Notes: generated by a model not told the origin, from the letters alone. Shown: positions 50,944 through 60,612, counted from the stretch's first letter. The stretch: 64,000 bases of DNA from Mycobacterium szulgai (GCF_002116635.1 NZ_LQPW01000148.1:62001-126000), one strand, 5' to 3'. Numbers and translations are program-made.

Positions 50944-53900
50944 TCAAACAGTTTTCCTGCTCCAGAGCTGTCGGGTGCCGGCGAATGCGACCGCACCCAG
51001 CGCCGCGGCGGGCACCGCCACCCGCGCGGTGCGGGTGCGTGGGCTGGGTTCTGGACGCAGCGGGGGAGCCGTGGAGCGAAGGTCGGCCGATGCGTTGGCC
51101 ATGGCCAGGATCTGACCGAGGTGCAGCGCGTTGCCCGAGCCCGCATCGCTGATCTGCGTCTGGCAGGAGAATCCGTTGGACACCACCAGCGCGTCCGGAT
51201 TCTTCCGGATCGCCGGCAGCAGTGCCTGCTCGCCACAATCCAGCGAGAGCTGGTACTTGCCCTGCTCGAATCCCCACGAGCCGGCAAGTCCGCAGCACCC
51301 GCCGGAAACCGGTTCGACCTCGACGCCCATCTTCTGCAGGACCTGCTGGTCGGCGTCGACTCCGCCGGTGGCCCGCTGGTGGCAGTGCCCCCACAACAGC
51401 GCGCGTCCAGCCGACACCCGAGGCAATTCGACGTCGAACTCGGTAAGGAACTGCGCGAAGTGGTAGGTGTTGCGCACCAACCGGTCCGCGTCGTCATCGT
51501 GGGGGAGTAGCTTTTTCAGTTCGTCCTTGAACACCGCCGTACAACTTGGTTCCATCCCGACGATCGTTGTGCCGGCACGTATTTCGCTGCGCAGCTGATC
51601 CAGCACGTCGCGCAGATATCGCTGCGCGACGTCGAGGAAGCCGTAGTCATACAGTGGCCGGCCGCAACAGATGTGTCCCTGCGGCATCACCACCCGCCAG
51701 CCCCCCGCCTCGAGCGCTTCGACGCAGGCCACCCCGACGTCGGTATGCAGCCGGTTGTTGAAGGTGTCGGGAAACAGAATCACCCGCGGCCCGCCGGCAT
51801 TGACGATCGGGCGCTGGGCGAACCATCGTTGCAGGGTCATCGGCGCAAATGTGGGCAGCGGTCGGCGCCGGTCGATTCCACCCAGCCCCTTGGCAATTCG
51901 GGAAAGCACCGGGCTCTGGGTGGCGAAGTTGGCCAGCTCCGGCACGGCGCTGGCCAACCGTGCGGCCTGGTCGATGAACCCGAATGCGTAGGCATAGCGC
52001 GGGCGCCAGCGGCGCAGCGACCGGAAGTGGTGATAGAGAAACTCGGCCTTGTAGGTGGGAATGTCGACCTCGACCGGGCAGTCGTTGGTACAGCCCTTAC
52101 AGGCCAGACACAGATCCAGCGCGTCGGCCACCTCGGCCGACTGCCAGCCGTCGGTGATGACCTCGCCGCGCAGCATCTCGAACAGCAGCCGCGCCCGCCC
52201 GCGGGTGGAGTGCTTCTCCTCTCTGGTCACTTGGTAGCTGGGGCACATCGTGGTCTGCGGCTCGGGCACCCGGCATTTGCCGACGCCGACGCAGCGCAGT
52301 GCGGCGTGCGAGAAGTCGCCATGGTCTTCGGAGTAGGCGAACTTCACGTCCGGGCGCGGCGGGTTGTAATCGGTGCCCAGCTTGAGGTTCTCGTCGAAGC
52401 GGTAGGCATCGATTACCTTGCCCGGGTTCATCTTCCACTCGGGATCCCAGATCAGCTTGAACTTTCGCATCGCTTCGAGCAGCCGCGGGCCGTACTGCTT
52501 GTCCAGCAGCTCGGCGCGCTGCTGACCGTCGCCGTGTTCTCCGGACATCGACCCGCCGTAGGACGCCACCAGGTCGCCGGCCTCTTCCATGAAGCTGCGG
52601 TAGTTGCGCAGACCGTCTTTGTGGCGCAGGTCGAACCCGATGCGCGAGTGGATGCAGCCCTGACCCAGGTGTCCGTACATGGCGCCACGCAAATTGTGTC
52701 TGGCGTACAGCTGCTGCAGATCGCGCACATAGTCGCCGATCCGCCGCCACGGCACCGCCGAGTCCTCCCAGCCCGGCCAGTGATTGCCGCTGTCGACCGG
52801 GAAGGCGGTCGACCCGAGCCCGGCCTCGCGGATCGCCCACAGTTGCGCGCTGTTGCCGCCGTCCTGCTCGCTGCGGGCCAGCACGATGCGGTCGTCCTCG
52901 ATACCCTTCGTCTTCAGCCAGTCCACGAATTCCTCTGCCCGGCACAGTGATTCGCTCGGCTCGTCGGATCCGAACTGCACCATCAACCAGGACCCGCTGG
53001 AATCGGGGCGCGGCAATGCCGCGCGGCCATTGGGATTGACGCCGGTGAGCTCCTGGTCGTGCACCAGCACGTGGTCGACGGCTTCCAGCCCGATCGGCTT
53101 CCACTCCATCATCTCCGGGGCCGCATCGCCGGCCTCGCCGAGCGATTCGAATTGGACGACGACCACGGTGCGGTGGGCCATGGCCGGGGTGAGCATCACC
53201 GTCGCGGTAAGTGCTATGGCACAGGTGCTTTCGGTGCCGACCAGGGCACGGGCGACGTTGAACCCCTTCTCTGGCAGTAGTTCGTCCAGGTTATAGCCCG
53301 ACACCCGGCGCGGTAGTTCCTCGACGTCGGGAAATCCCTTGCGGATGTCGTCGGCGTACTCGTCGCGCAAATCCCTTAGTGCTGCATAGATTTCGCCCTT
53401 GCGCCCGCCCGCGGCGATGATGGCGTCCAGCTGGTCTTCCTCGTTCACACCGACGGTGAAGCGGGCGCCGTCGTAGGTGAGGACGTCGAGGGCATGGGTA
53501 TTGTCGGAGGTGCGCGGTCCCGGCCCGTAGAACTGCGACTGGATCGAGTGCACCCCGCACGAGTTGTTGCCGATATTGCCGCCCAGGGTGCACCGCGAAT
53601 GCGACGACGGATCGGGGCCGAAGACCAACCCCTGTCTGCCGGTGGCCTTGTTGAGCTGCTCGTTGATCACTCCGGTCTGCACCGTGGCCAGACGCCGATA
53701 GGCATCGATGTCGATGATGCCGGTGAGATGCTTCGAAAAGTCGATCACCACAGCGACATTCACCGTCTCCCCGGACAGGCTGGTCCCGCCGCCACGGCAG
53801 AGCACCGGAGCGTGGTAGGCGTGGCACGCCCGGACCGTTTGCACCACGTCATCGAGGGTCTTGGGGACCACCACCGCGATCGGAACCTGGCGGTAGTTCG

Positions 53901-54084
53901 ACGCGTCGTTGGCATACATCGCCAATGTGGCGGCGTCGAACCGCACTTCACCGCTGACATGGCGGCGCAGTTGACTTTCCAGGCCGGCGACGTTGACCTT
54001 ATCGACGGTAGCCATCCCGGCCACGAAACGGGTATCCGGCCGGGCCGGGATCGTTCGTACCCGATCGTGTTTGAGCAGGCTCAT
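50944..54084 (-). CDS. FAD-linked oxidase / Fe-S (D-2-hydroxyacid dehydrogenase-like) fusion
   Basis: A 1046-aa membrane-associated dehydrogenase. The PCMH-type FAD-binding domain (about 60-290) has PVLCRGGGTSLSGETVN and TLGGNIGNNSCGVHS. The FAD-linked oxidase C-terminal domain runs to about 590, with the flavin motif in SMSGEHGDGQQRAELL. Then come two 4Fe-4S motifs, the second clear as CLACKGCTNDCPVEV, and two CCG (cysteine-rich) domains: GHICCGRPL and GGCCGLAG. A possible TM helix ends the protein. D-lactate and D-2-hydroxyglutarate dehydrogenases share this plan and feed electrons to quinone. The 4-nt ATGA overlap with the TPP enzyme gene makes them one operon. Confidence 0.9.
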   Translation of the reverse strand: MSLLKHDRVRTIPARPDTRFVAGMATVDKVNVAGLESQLRRHVSGEVRFDAATLAMYANDASNYRQVPIAVVVPKTLDDVVQTVRACHAYHAPVLCRGGGTSLSGETVNVAVVIDFSKHLTGIIDIDAYRRLATVQTGVINEQLNKATGRQGLVFGPDPSSHSRCTLGGNIGNNSCGVHSIQSQFYGPGPRTSDNTHALDVLTYDGARFTVGVNEEDQLDAIIAAGGRKGEIYAALRDLRDEYADDIRKGFPDVEELPRRVSGYNLDELLPEKGFNVARALVGTESTCAIALTATVMLTPAMAHRTVVVVQFESLGEAGDAAPEMMEWKPIGLEAVDHVLVHDQELTGVNPNGRAALPRPDSSGSWLMVQFGSDEPSESLCRAEEFVDWLKTKGIEDDRIVLARSEQDGGNSAQLWAIREAGLGSTAFPVDSGNHWPGWEDSAVPWRRIGDYVRDLQQLYARHNLRGAMYGHLGQGCIHSRIGFDLRHKDGLRNYRSFMEEAGDLVASYGGSMSGEHGDGQQRAELLDKQYGPRLLEAMRKFKLIWDPEWKMNPGKVIDAYRFDENLKLGTDYNPPRPDVKFAYSEDHGDFSHAALRCVGVGKCRVPEPQTTMCPSYQVTREEKHSTRGRARLLFEMLRGEVITDGWQSAEVADALDLCLACKGCTNDCPVEVDIPTYKAEFLYHHFRSLRRWRPRYAYAFGFIDQAARLASAVPELANFATQSPVLSRIAKGLGGIDRRRPLPTFAPMTLQRWFAQRPIVNAGGPRVILFPDTFNNRLHTDVGVACVEALEAGGWRVVMPQGHICCGRPLYDYGFLDVAQRYLRDVLDQLRSEIRAGTTIVGMEPSCTAVFKDELKKLLPHDDDADRLVRNTYHFAQFLTEFDVELPRVSAGRALLWGHCHQRATGGVDADQQVLQKMGVEVEPVSGGCCGLAGSWGFEQGKYQLSLDCGEQALLPAIRKNPDALVVSNGFSCQTQISDAGSGNALHLGQILAMANASADLRSTAPPLRPEPSPRTRTARVAVPAAALGAVAFAGTRQLWSRKTV

Positions 54085-55901
54085 GTGCTGGCGTCCCCAG
54101 GGTCTCGACCGCCGATGTTCTTGATCGACTCGGTGAACTCGTGCATCTTCTGCTTGGCGCCCTTGGTCCCGATGCTGACCCGGTCCGGGTCCTTCATCAG
54201 TGCCTTGGCTGTCTTCTTGGCCATCATCTTCTCGATGTGCGGCGGCACCGGCGGAATGTCCTTGTCGACGACCACTTCCAGCACGACCGGACCGCTGGCC
54301 GCCAGCGCCTGGTCCCAGGCCTGGCCGATCTTGGCCGGATCGTCACACCGAATACCGTTGAGCCCCAGCAACTTAGCGAACTCGGCGTAGGGAACATCTG
54401 GAATATATTGCGAGCCGTCGAATTTCGGTTCACCACCCATTGCTCGCTGCTCCCAAGTCACCTGGTTGAGGTCTTCGTTGTTGAACACGCAGAAGATCAG
54501 CGGGCCGTCGGAAAGCCGATCCTTGTAACGCTTGACGGTGATCATCTCGGCCAGCCCGTTCATCTGGAACACGCCGTCGCCGACCATCGCGATCACCGGA
54601 CGGCCCGGGTGGGCCAGCTTGGCGCTGATGGCGTACGGGGTGCCCGGCCCCATAGTGGCCAGGTTTCCGGCCAGCGAAGCGGCCATGCCGGGGCGCAGCC
54701 GCAGGTGCCGGGACCACCAGTTGGCCACCGAACCCGCATCGGTGGTCAGGATTGCGTTGTCGGGCAACCGCTTTGACAGCTCGTGCACCACCAGCTCGGG
54801 GTTGAGCGGATTGGCCTTGTCGTGGGCACGCTTGTCGAGCACCGCCCACCACTGCTGGACTTCCTTTTCGATCTTGTCCTGCCAGGATCGGTCCTGCTTG
54901 CGCTGCAGTAACGGAACCAGTTCACGCAGTGTGTTTTTGGAGTCGCCGACCAGGTTGGCCTCCATGGGGTAGCGGGTGCCGATCATGCGGCCGTCGAGGT
55001 TGATCTCGACACCGCGGCACTGCCCCTCCTTGGGGAGCCACTCGGCGTAGGGGAAGCTGGTGCCGATGAAGAACAGCGTGTCGGCGTCCGACATCATGGC
55101 CTGGCTGGCGGTGGAGCCCAGGAGTCCGATCGGCCCGGTGACATAGGGCAGATCGTCGGGCAGCACGGCGCGGCCCAGCGAGGTTTTTGCCACCCCGGCA
55201 CCGAGCAGTTCGGCGGCCTGCACCACCTCGTCGACGGCCTCGGTGGCGCCCTGGCCGACGACGATCGCCACCTTCTTTCCGTCATTGAGAATGTGGGCCG
55301 CCTTCTCCAGCTCGGACTGCGGCGGGATCACCTCGGGCTTGGTCCAGCCGACGCCGCTGAACACGGCGCCGTGCATGCGGGGTGGCGACGGCACCGCATC
55401 GGCCTCCGCCACATCCTCGGGCAGGATGATGGTGGCCACCGTGCGGTTGTTCAGCGCCACCTTGCACGCCCGGTCCACCAGGTGCCTCGCCTGCTCGGGC
55501 GCCATGCAGGTCTGCACGAAGTCCGACGAGACGTCCTTGTACAGCGAGTTCGGATCGATCTCTTGTTGGAACGCCGCCCCGAGCGACATCCGCTTCTGCT
55601 GGCCGACGATGGCGACGACGGGATAGTGGTCGAGCTTTGCGTCGTACAGGCCGTTGAGCAGGTGAACGGCGCCACCACCCGAGGTGGCCAGACAGCAGCC
55701 GATCTCGCCAGTGAACTTGGCATGGCCGGTGGCCATGAATGCGGCCATCTCCTCGTGACGGGGCTGGATGAGTTCCGGATCGCCGCCGGCACGGTCCAAA
55801 GCGCCCAGCATGGACAGGATTCCGTCACCGGGATAGCCGAAGATCCGATGGATGCCCCACTGTCGCAGGCGATCGATGATGAAATCGGCTGTCTTGGGCA
55901 T
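54081..55901 (-). CDS. TPP-dependent enzyme (pyruvate oxidase/acetolactate synthase family)
   Basis: A 606-aa thiamine-diphosphate enzyme. The Pyr domain carries the cofactor-activating Glu in QPRHEEMAAFMATGHAK. The central domain is typical of pyruvate oxidases. The PP domain has the TPP/Mg motif from GDGVFQMNGLAEM to FCVFNNEDLNQVTWEQR. The sequence favours the pyruvate-oxidase/dehydrogenase (PoxB-like) branch over acetolactate synthase, but substrate choice is uncertain. The ATG at 55901 has AAGGAG upstream. It overlaps the FAD/Fe-S dehydrogenase gene, and a lactate-to-pyruvate-to-acetate route is plausible. Confidence 0.88.
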   Translation of the reverse strand: MPKTADFIIDRLRQWGIHRIFGYPGDGILSMLGALDRAGGDPELIQPRHEEMAAFMATGHAKFTGEIGCCLATSGGGAVHLLNGLYDAKLDHYPVVAIVGQQKRMSLGAAFQQEIDPNSLYKDVSSDFVQTCMAPEQARHLVDRACKVALNNRTVATIILPEDVAEADAVPSPPRMHGAVFSGVGWTKPEVIPPQSELEKAAHILNDGKKVAIVVGQGATEAVDEVVQAAELLGAGVAKTSLGRAVLPDDLPYVTGPIGLLGSTASQAMMSDADTLFFIGTSFPYAEWLPKEGQCRGVEINLDGRMIGTRYPMEANLVGDSKNTLRELVPLLQRKQDRSWQDKIEKEVQQWWAVLDKRAHDKANPLNPELVVHELSKRLPDNAILTTDAGSVANWWSRHLRLRPGMAASLAGNLATMGPGTPYAISAKLAHPGRPVIAMVGDGVFQMNGLAEMITVKRYKDRLSDGPLIFCVFNNEDLNQVTWEQRAMGGEPKFDGSQYIPDVPYAEFAKLLGLNGIRCDDPAKIGQAWDQALAASGPVVLEVVVDKDIPPVPPHIEKMMAKKTAKALMKDPDRVSIGTKGAKQKMHEFTESIKNIGGRDPGDAST

Positions 55902-55991
55902 GTTGCTCCTTGTGTATTTGCCGCTGCGCAATGATTGCCTATGGCTACGATTGGTGGGCTACCCTCACTTCGACGGGTCGAAACAGCGAAG

Positions 55992-57770
55992 TCAGGCGGG
56001 CGGATCGGCCGGGTCGGCCAAGCGATGAGCGGTTTCCAGCAACAGGGCATGGACGAAGGCCTGGGGCAGATTGCCCCGCAACTGACGCTGCCCGATGTCG
56101 AACTCCTCGGTGAACAAACCGGGCGGACCGCAGGCGGTGCGATTGCGTTCGAACCAGCGCACGGCCGCCAGGTCGTTGCCCTGCTGATGGTCGGACAGCG
56201 CCATCAGGAACCCACAGAGCAGGAAGGCGCCCTCGGCTTCACCCAGTGGCTGCTCGTCGGGGCGGAAGCGGTAGACGAAGCCGTCTCGCACCAGATCATC
56301 ACGCACCGCCTGTAGGGTGGCGACGGTGCGCGGATCGGTCGCCGGAACCGCGCCGCGGATCGCCGGGACCAGCAATGCGGCATCCACCCGCGAATCATCC
56401 GGTCCCCGTTGCCATCTGCCGTCCGGATGCAGGCAGTCCAGCGCGGTGTCGGTCACCAGGAGATCGGCCAGGCGCTGCCACTGAGAGCCGTGCCGCGCGG
56501 GCACCACCTCGGCGATGCGCCGCAGTCCGGCCGCACACGTCAGCCGGGAATGAGCCCAGCGCCGGTTGTCGAGCTCCCAGATCCCGGCATCGGGCTCGCG
56601 CCACCGTTCTTCGATCGCCTGTACCAGCGTGTGCACAGCCTTCCAGTGCATCTTCTCGAGGCGGTCCAGTCGCGCGGCGGCGGCCAGCAACAGCAGTGCC
56701 TCACCGAACACGTCCAGCTGAAACTGATCGGTCACCCAGTTGCCGGACTTGACCGTGGCGCCGGGATATCCCGGCAGATCTAGGTCGCGCTCTTCGGGCA
56801 CCAGATCGCCGGTTACGCAGTAGGCCGGCTTGAGGTCCGCACCGTCGGCCAGGACACACTCGCTGACGAAGTGAACCGCGTCGTCGACCAACGGATGGGC
56901 GCCGGCGACGGCCACCGCCTGCCCCACGTAGCACTGATCGCGAATCCAGCAATACCGGTAGTCGTAGTTGCGGCCTTGCTCGGCTCGTTCCGGCAGCGAC
57001 ATCGTGGCCGCGGCCACCATGCCGCCACCCTGGCTGGTCAGCCCGCGCAGCACCGCGTAGGAAAGGCTGGCGTCGGCGTCGGCCAGTGTTCCGGAAAAGT
57101 TCGGAACCGCTTGGTGCCAAGCACTTTCGGTGTCCCGCCAGGCGTCGTTGGGTCGCGCGACGTCGCTGGGCAGCTCGCGATCGGACATCTCCAGGATCAG
57201 GTCGCGATCATCTCCCGGCGAAACGTCGACAACCAGCCGCAGGAAGCCGTCGTCGTCCAGCGCGGCGTGGCCCGCGCCGGTCCACCGGAAGCGGATGGGT
57301 CCCGACCGCCCGGTCCATATCCCGTCGGCGCAGGACAGGTCGCACATGGACTCGGTGCCGAACCCGGCGCGCACCTGCAGCGCGACTTGCATCCGGGTCG
57401 GCCGGTCGAGCGCGCTGATGCGGCGCAGCAGCACCGCGGTGTGCGGGTCGCCGGGAAATGCCAGCGCCTCGCGACATTCGACGATCGCATCGGTGCTCAC
57501 CCAGCGCGACCGCCAGATCAACGACTGCTGCTCGTACCGCCCGCCCCACACGAACCGCGGATGATCCGGCGAGACGGCGTAGAGCCCGCCGCCACCGAGC
57601 AGCGAGTTGAACACCCCGGGACTATCCCAGCGCGGCAAGCACATCCAGCAGCAGTCGCCGCGCGGACCCACGACGATTCCGCGTTCCCCATCGGCGAGCA
57701 ACGCGTACTCGCGCAACACATGCGGCGAAACCAGTTCAGCCAGTTGCGGTCCGTAGTTCCTGTCAATCAC
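55992..57770 (-). CDS. GH15 glucoamylase/trehalase-like protein
   Basis: A 592-aa glycoside hydrolase family 15 protein. The N-terminal domain starts YGPQLAELVSPHVLREYALLADGERGIVV. The (alpha/alpha)6 barrel contains NYDYRYCWIRDQCYVGQAV and, at its end, FDIGQRQLRGNLPQAFVHALLL. Mycobacterial members such as Rv2402 are reported as alpha,alpha-trehalases. The start is a GTG at 57770. It is divergent from the enolase-superfamily gene (45-bp gap) and lies 90 bp upstream of the TPP enzyme gene in the same direction. Confidence 0.88.
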   Translation of the reverse strand: MIDRNYGPQLAELVSPHVLREYALLADGERGIVVGPRGDCCWMCLPRWDSPGVFNSLLGGGGLYAVSPDHPRFVWGGRYEQQSLIWRSRWVSTDAIVECREALAFPGDPHTAVLLRRISALDRPTRMQVALQVRAGFGTESMCDLSCADGIWTGRSGPIRFRWTGAGHAALDDDGFLRLVVDVSPGDDRDLILEMSDRELPSDVARPNDAWRDTESAWHQAVPNFSGTLADADASLSYAVLRGLTSQGGGMVAAATMSLPERAEQGRNYDYRYCWIRDQCYVGQAVAVAGAHPLVDDAVHFVSECVLADGADLKPAYCVTGDLVPEERDLDLPGYPGATVKSGNWVTDQFQLDVFGEALLLLAAAARLDRLEKMHWKAVHTLVQAIEERWREPDAGIWELDNRRWAHSRLTCAAGLRRIAEVVPARHGSQWQRLADLLVTDTALDCLHPDGRWQRGPDDSRVDAALLVPAIRGAVPATDPRTVATLQAVRDDLVRDGFVYRFRPDEQPLGEAEGAFLLCGFLMALSDHQQGNDLAAVRWFERNRTACGPPGLFTEEFDIGQRQLRGNLPQAFVHALLLETAHRLADPADPPA

Positions 57771-57815
57771 TGGCTGCGGGCATACCCGGTTTGGGATGCG
57801 GGTAGTCACCCCGAC

Positions 57816-58928
57816 ATGACATTGCCTGCCGGCCAGCCGATCCCCGTGGAGTCCGTCGAAGCCTCGGCCTACACCATCGGCACCGATGCCCCGGAGTCCG
57901 ATGGCACCCTGGGCTGGGACTCGACCACTTTCATCCTTGCGACAGTGCGGGCCGGCGGTCAGGTGGGGACCGGCTACACCTACGGCGGCACCGCCGTCGC
58001 GACGGTGCTGAACGCCAAACTGGCTGACGTCCTGGCCGGGGCCGACGCGTTGCAGCCGCCAGCGCGCTGGGCGCAGATGCAGCACGCGGTGCGCAACATG
58101 GGCAAGCCCGGCGTGGTCGCGAGCGCGATCTCAGCGGTCGACATTGCGCTGTGGGACCTGCGGGCCCGCCTGTTGGGTGAGCCGTTGGTGATCGCGCTCG
58201 GTGCCGTGCACGACGCCACACCGGTTTACGGCAGCGGCGGGTTCACCTCATACGACAACGACACCCTGGCCGCACAGCTGCGCGGCTGGGTGGAGGCCGG
58301 CATCCCCCGGGTCAAGATGAAGGTGGGCCGCGACCCGGACGCCGACCTCGACCGCGTTACCGCCGCTCGGGCAGCGATCGGCGACGACACCGAGTTGTTC
58401 GTCGACGCCAACGGCGCCTTCGGGCGCAAGCAGGCACTGCTGTGGGCGCAGCGCTTCGCCGACTACGACGTGCGGTGGTTCGAAGAGCCGGTTTCCTCCG
58501 ACGATCTCGACGGGCTGCGCCTGCTGTGTGAGCGGGGGCCGGCCGGCATGGACATCACCGCCGGGGAGTACGGCTACCACCTGCCGTATTTTCACCAGAT
58601 GCTGGCCGCGGGCGCGGTGGACTGCTTGCAGGCCGACGTCACCAGGGCTCTGGGTATCACCGGGGTTCTCAAGGTTGCCGCGTTGTGTGACGCGCGCGGC
58701 ATGGACCTCTCGCTGCACTGCGCCCCGCAGATCAGCGCCCACGTCGGCACCGCGGTGTGGCATCTGCGCCATCTCGAGTACTTCCACGACCATGTCCGCA
58801 TCGAAGGGCTGGCGTTCGACGGGACCATCGATCCCGAGCCGGGTGGCCTGTTGCGTCCGGACCGGACCGCGCCCGGGCACGGGCTCACCGTCAAGCACGC
58901 CGATCTCGAGCGGTACCGGGTTGCGTGA
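57816..58928 (+). CDS. Enolase-superfamily enzyme (mandelate racemase/muconate cycloisomerase type)
   Basis: A 370-aa enolase-superfamily protein. The barrel shows the KMKVGRD Lys, the metal ligand Asp in FVDANGAF, the Glu in WFEEPVSSDD, the Glu in AGEYGYHLPYF and the late His in LHCAPQISAH. These fit the mandelate-racemase group, which dehydrates or epimerises sugar acids. The substrate is unknown. The ATG at 57816 is chosen; the upstream frame is antisense to GH15. Its 3' end overlaps a small membrane protein gene by 38 nt. Confidence 0.9.
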   Translation: MTLPAGQPIPVESVEASAYTIGTDAPESDGTLGWDSTTFILATVRAGGQVGTGYTYGGTAVATVLNAKLADVLAGADALQPPARWAQMQHAVRNMGKPGVVASAISAVDIALWDLRARLLGEPLVIALGAVHDATPVYGSGGFTSYDNDTLAAQLRGWVEAGIPRVKMKVGRDPDADLDRVTAARAAIGDDTELFVDANGAFGRKQALLWAQRFADYDVRWFEEPVSSDDLDGLRLLCERGPAGMDITAGEYGYHLPYFHQMLAAGAVDCLQADVTRALGITGVLKVAALCDARGMDLSLHCAPQISAHVGTAVWHLRHLEYFHDHVRIEGLAFDGTIDPEPGGLLRPDRTAPGHGLTVKHADLERYRVA

Positions 58929-59268
58929 ATTCGGCGCGGGCCTGGTGCCAGCCGAAGCCCGCCCACACCGCCGCGACGATGCCGTCGGCAACGCCGCCCT
59001 GCAGCCGGCGCCGGTCGAGGACTCCTAACCCGAACGCGGTCAACGAATGAATGGCGTCGACGCCGGCGCCTGCGACAACCATTGCCCGGCTGGGATTGAC
59101 CCCCGATACCCACGCCTGGACCAGGTGCCGCACCCCCAGAATGCGGGTGACCACCAGCGCCTTGCGGTCGACCTGCACCCCGTGCAGCGCGCTGAGGACC
59201 GCGCTTGGCGCAAGCAACAGCAGCGCACCCCAAACGGCGCGCACGATCTCGATGCGGCGAAGCTTCAT
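58891..59268 (-). CDS. Small hydrophobic membrane protein
   Basis: A 125-aa protein with about three hydrophobic segments (VWGALLLLAPSAVLSAL, MVVAGAGVDAIHSLTAFGLGVL, GIVAAVWAGFGW). Similar small proteins occur in mycobacteria as hypothetical membrane proteins. I do not recognise a function. The ATG at 59268 starts MKLRRIEIVR. The gene tail lies under the enolase-superfamily gene tail. Confidence 0.7.
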   Translation of the reverse strand: MKLRRIEIVRAVWGALLLLAPSAVLSALHGVQVDRKALVVTRILGVRHLVQAWVSGVNPSRAMVVAGAGVDAIHSLTAFGLGVLDRRRLQGGVADGIVAAVWAGFGWHQARAEFTQPGTARDRRA

Positions 59269-59373
59269 GATTATTAGCTTCCCAATCCGTTGCCAATTCA
59301 AAACCCTTATTTGTCGCCGCAATTTGTCGTAGTGTTTTTTCATTCCTCGGCAAGCTACGAAGGGGTGGCTGCA

Positions 59374-60612
59374 ATGAGTTTCTGTGTGTCGGCGCCAGAG
59401 GTAATTTCGGCGCAAATCCATTCGGGTCCCGGCTCAGAGCCGATGCTGGCCGCCGCGGCGGCATGGGATGGCCTGGGCGGCGAGCTGGGCTCGGCTGCGG
59501 CGTCGTTTTCCTCGTTGATCTCCGGGCTGGCCGAAGGGCCGTGGCAGGGTTCGGCCGCCAAGGCCATGGCAGCTGTGGCCGGCCAATATTCACAATGGCT
59601 GCAGCGGGCGGCTACCGAGGCCGGAGGCGCTGCCCTGCAGGCCAAGGTGGTGGCCTCCAGCTTTGAGACGGTGCGGACCGCGGTAACGCATCCCCTTGCT
59701 GTGGCGGCCAACCGCTTGCGCATGCGAATGCTGGCGATGTCGAATTTGTTCGGGTTCAACGCTCCGGCGATCGCGGCGGCCGATGCCGAATACGAGGGAA
59801 TGTGGGCCCACAACGTGGGTGCCATGGCGGGTTACTACAGCGCGGTATCGGCGGTGGCCGCCAAATTGTCGCCGTGGCAGCAAGCGTTGCAGTCTTTGCC
59901 GGGCCAGTTGGCCAGCGCCGCCGCCGATACCGGGATTCCCGCTCAGCTGAGTGCGACAAATCAGGCGTTCTTGGCTCAGATGAAGTTCACCAATGACGCT
60001 CAACTGGCCAAAGCGGGAAGAGTCTCCAGTCGTAACTACATCGCGGCTAACGAGGCTCTGCGCCGCGGGGATGTGGCCACGGCCGCCAAGTACGGCGCCG
60101 CCGGGGCGCTGTATGAGGCTGGCGCGCAGACGATTGTGGCCACCAACAGGGCTGCCGCCGTGCCGAGCTTGATCGGTCTGGACGCGACGACGGCCGGACA
60201 CCTGCTGGCTCCCGCGCCGGCAGCCAGCGTGGCCCCGGTCGTGCCCGCTGCGGCCGATCTATTCGGACGGCTGGGGGCGACCAACCAGTCGTTCGTCGCG
60301 CAGCTGAGTGCGGCTAGCCAGACGATGCTGGGCCGCCAGGGAGCCATGGCTCTGGCTGACTTCGGTGTGGCGGCTACAGATCTCGCGCATGGTGACTTCA
60401 CCGGCGCCGCGACCTATGCCACTGCCGGGGGCCTCATCGATACCGGTGCTGCGTGGAGTGTGGGCACCGGGTTGGTGTTCGCGCCGCCGCGCTTGCTCGG
60501 CCTCGATCTGATGGCGGCTGGTGACTACTTATCCGTGCCTGCGCCTGAGACCTCGGCCGTCGTGGTGACGCCTCCGCCGCCTCCGCCGCCTCCGCCGCCG
60601 ATGTCCGAATAA
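59374..60612 (+). CDS. PPE family protein with duplicated C-terminal module
   Basis: A 412-aa PPE protein without a PE partner. The PPE domain (1-175) starts MSFCVSAPEVISAQIHSGPG, has PWQGSA and NLFGFNAPAIAAADAEYEGMW. Residues 192-285 and 300-394 are two copies of one module: each begins TNQ-F-AQL, passes through GD-TAA-YA-AGGL, and ends in LIGLD/LLGLD followed by LxVPAPxxS. A run of ten prolines and MSE end the protein. The ATG at 59374 is in the usual PPE context. Its last 88 bp are shared, antisense, with iunH. Confidence 0.9.
   Translation: MSFCVSAPEVISAQIHSGPGSEPMLAAAAAWDGLGGELGSAAASFSSLISGLAEGPWQGSAAKAMAAVAGQYSQWLQRAATEAGGAALQAKVVASSFETVRTAVTHPLAVAANRLRMRMLAMSNLFGFNAPAIAAADAEYEGMWAHNVGAMAGYYSAVSAVAAKLSPWQQALQSLPGQLASAAADTGIPAQLSATNQAFLAQMKFTNDAQLAKAGRVSSRNYIAANEALRRGDVATAAKYGAAGALYEAGAQTIVATNRAAAVPSLIGLDATTAGHLLAPAPAASVAPVVPAAADLFGRLGATNQSFVAQLSAASQTMLGRQGAMALADFGVAATDLAHGDFTGAATYATAGGLIDTGAAWSVGTGLVFAPPRLLGLDLMAAGDYLSVPAPETSAVVVTPPPPPPPPPPMSE

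Noticed and set aside
57771..58085. N-terminal extension of the GH15 protein to 58085
   Set aside because: It is antisense to the enolase-superfamily gene and unlike GH15 N-termini; the GTG at 57770 gives the family start.
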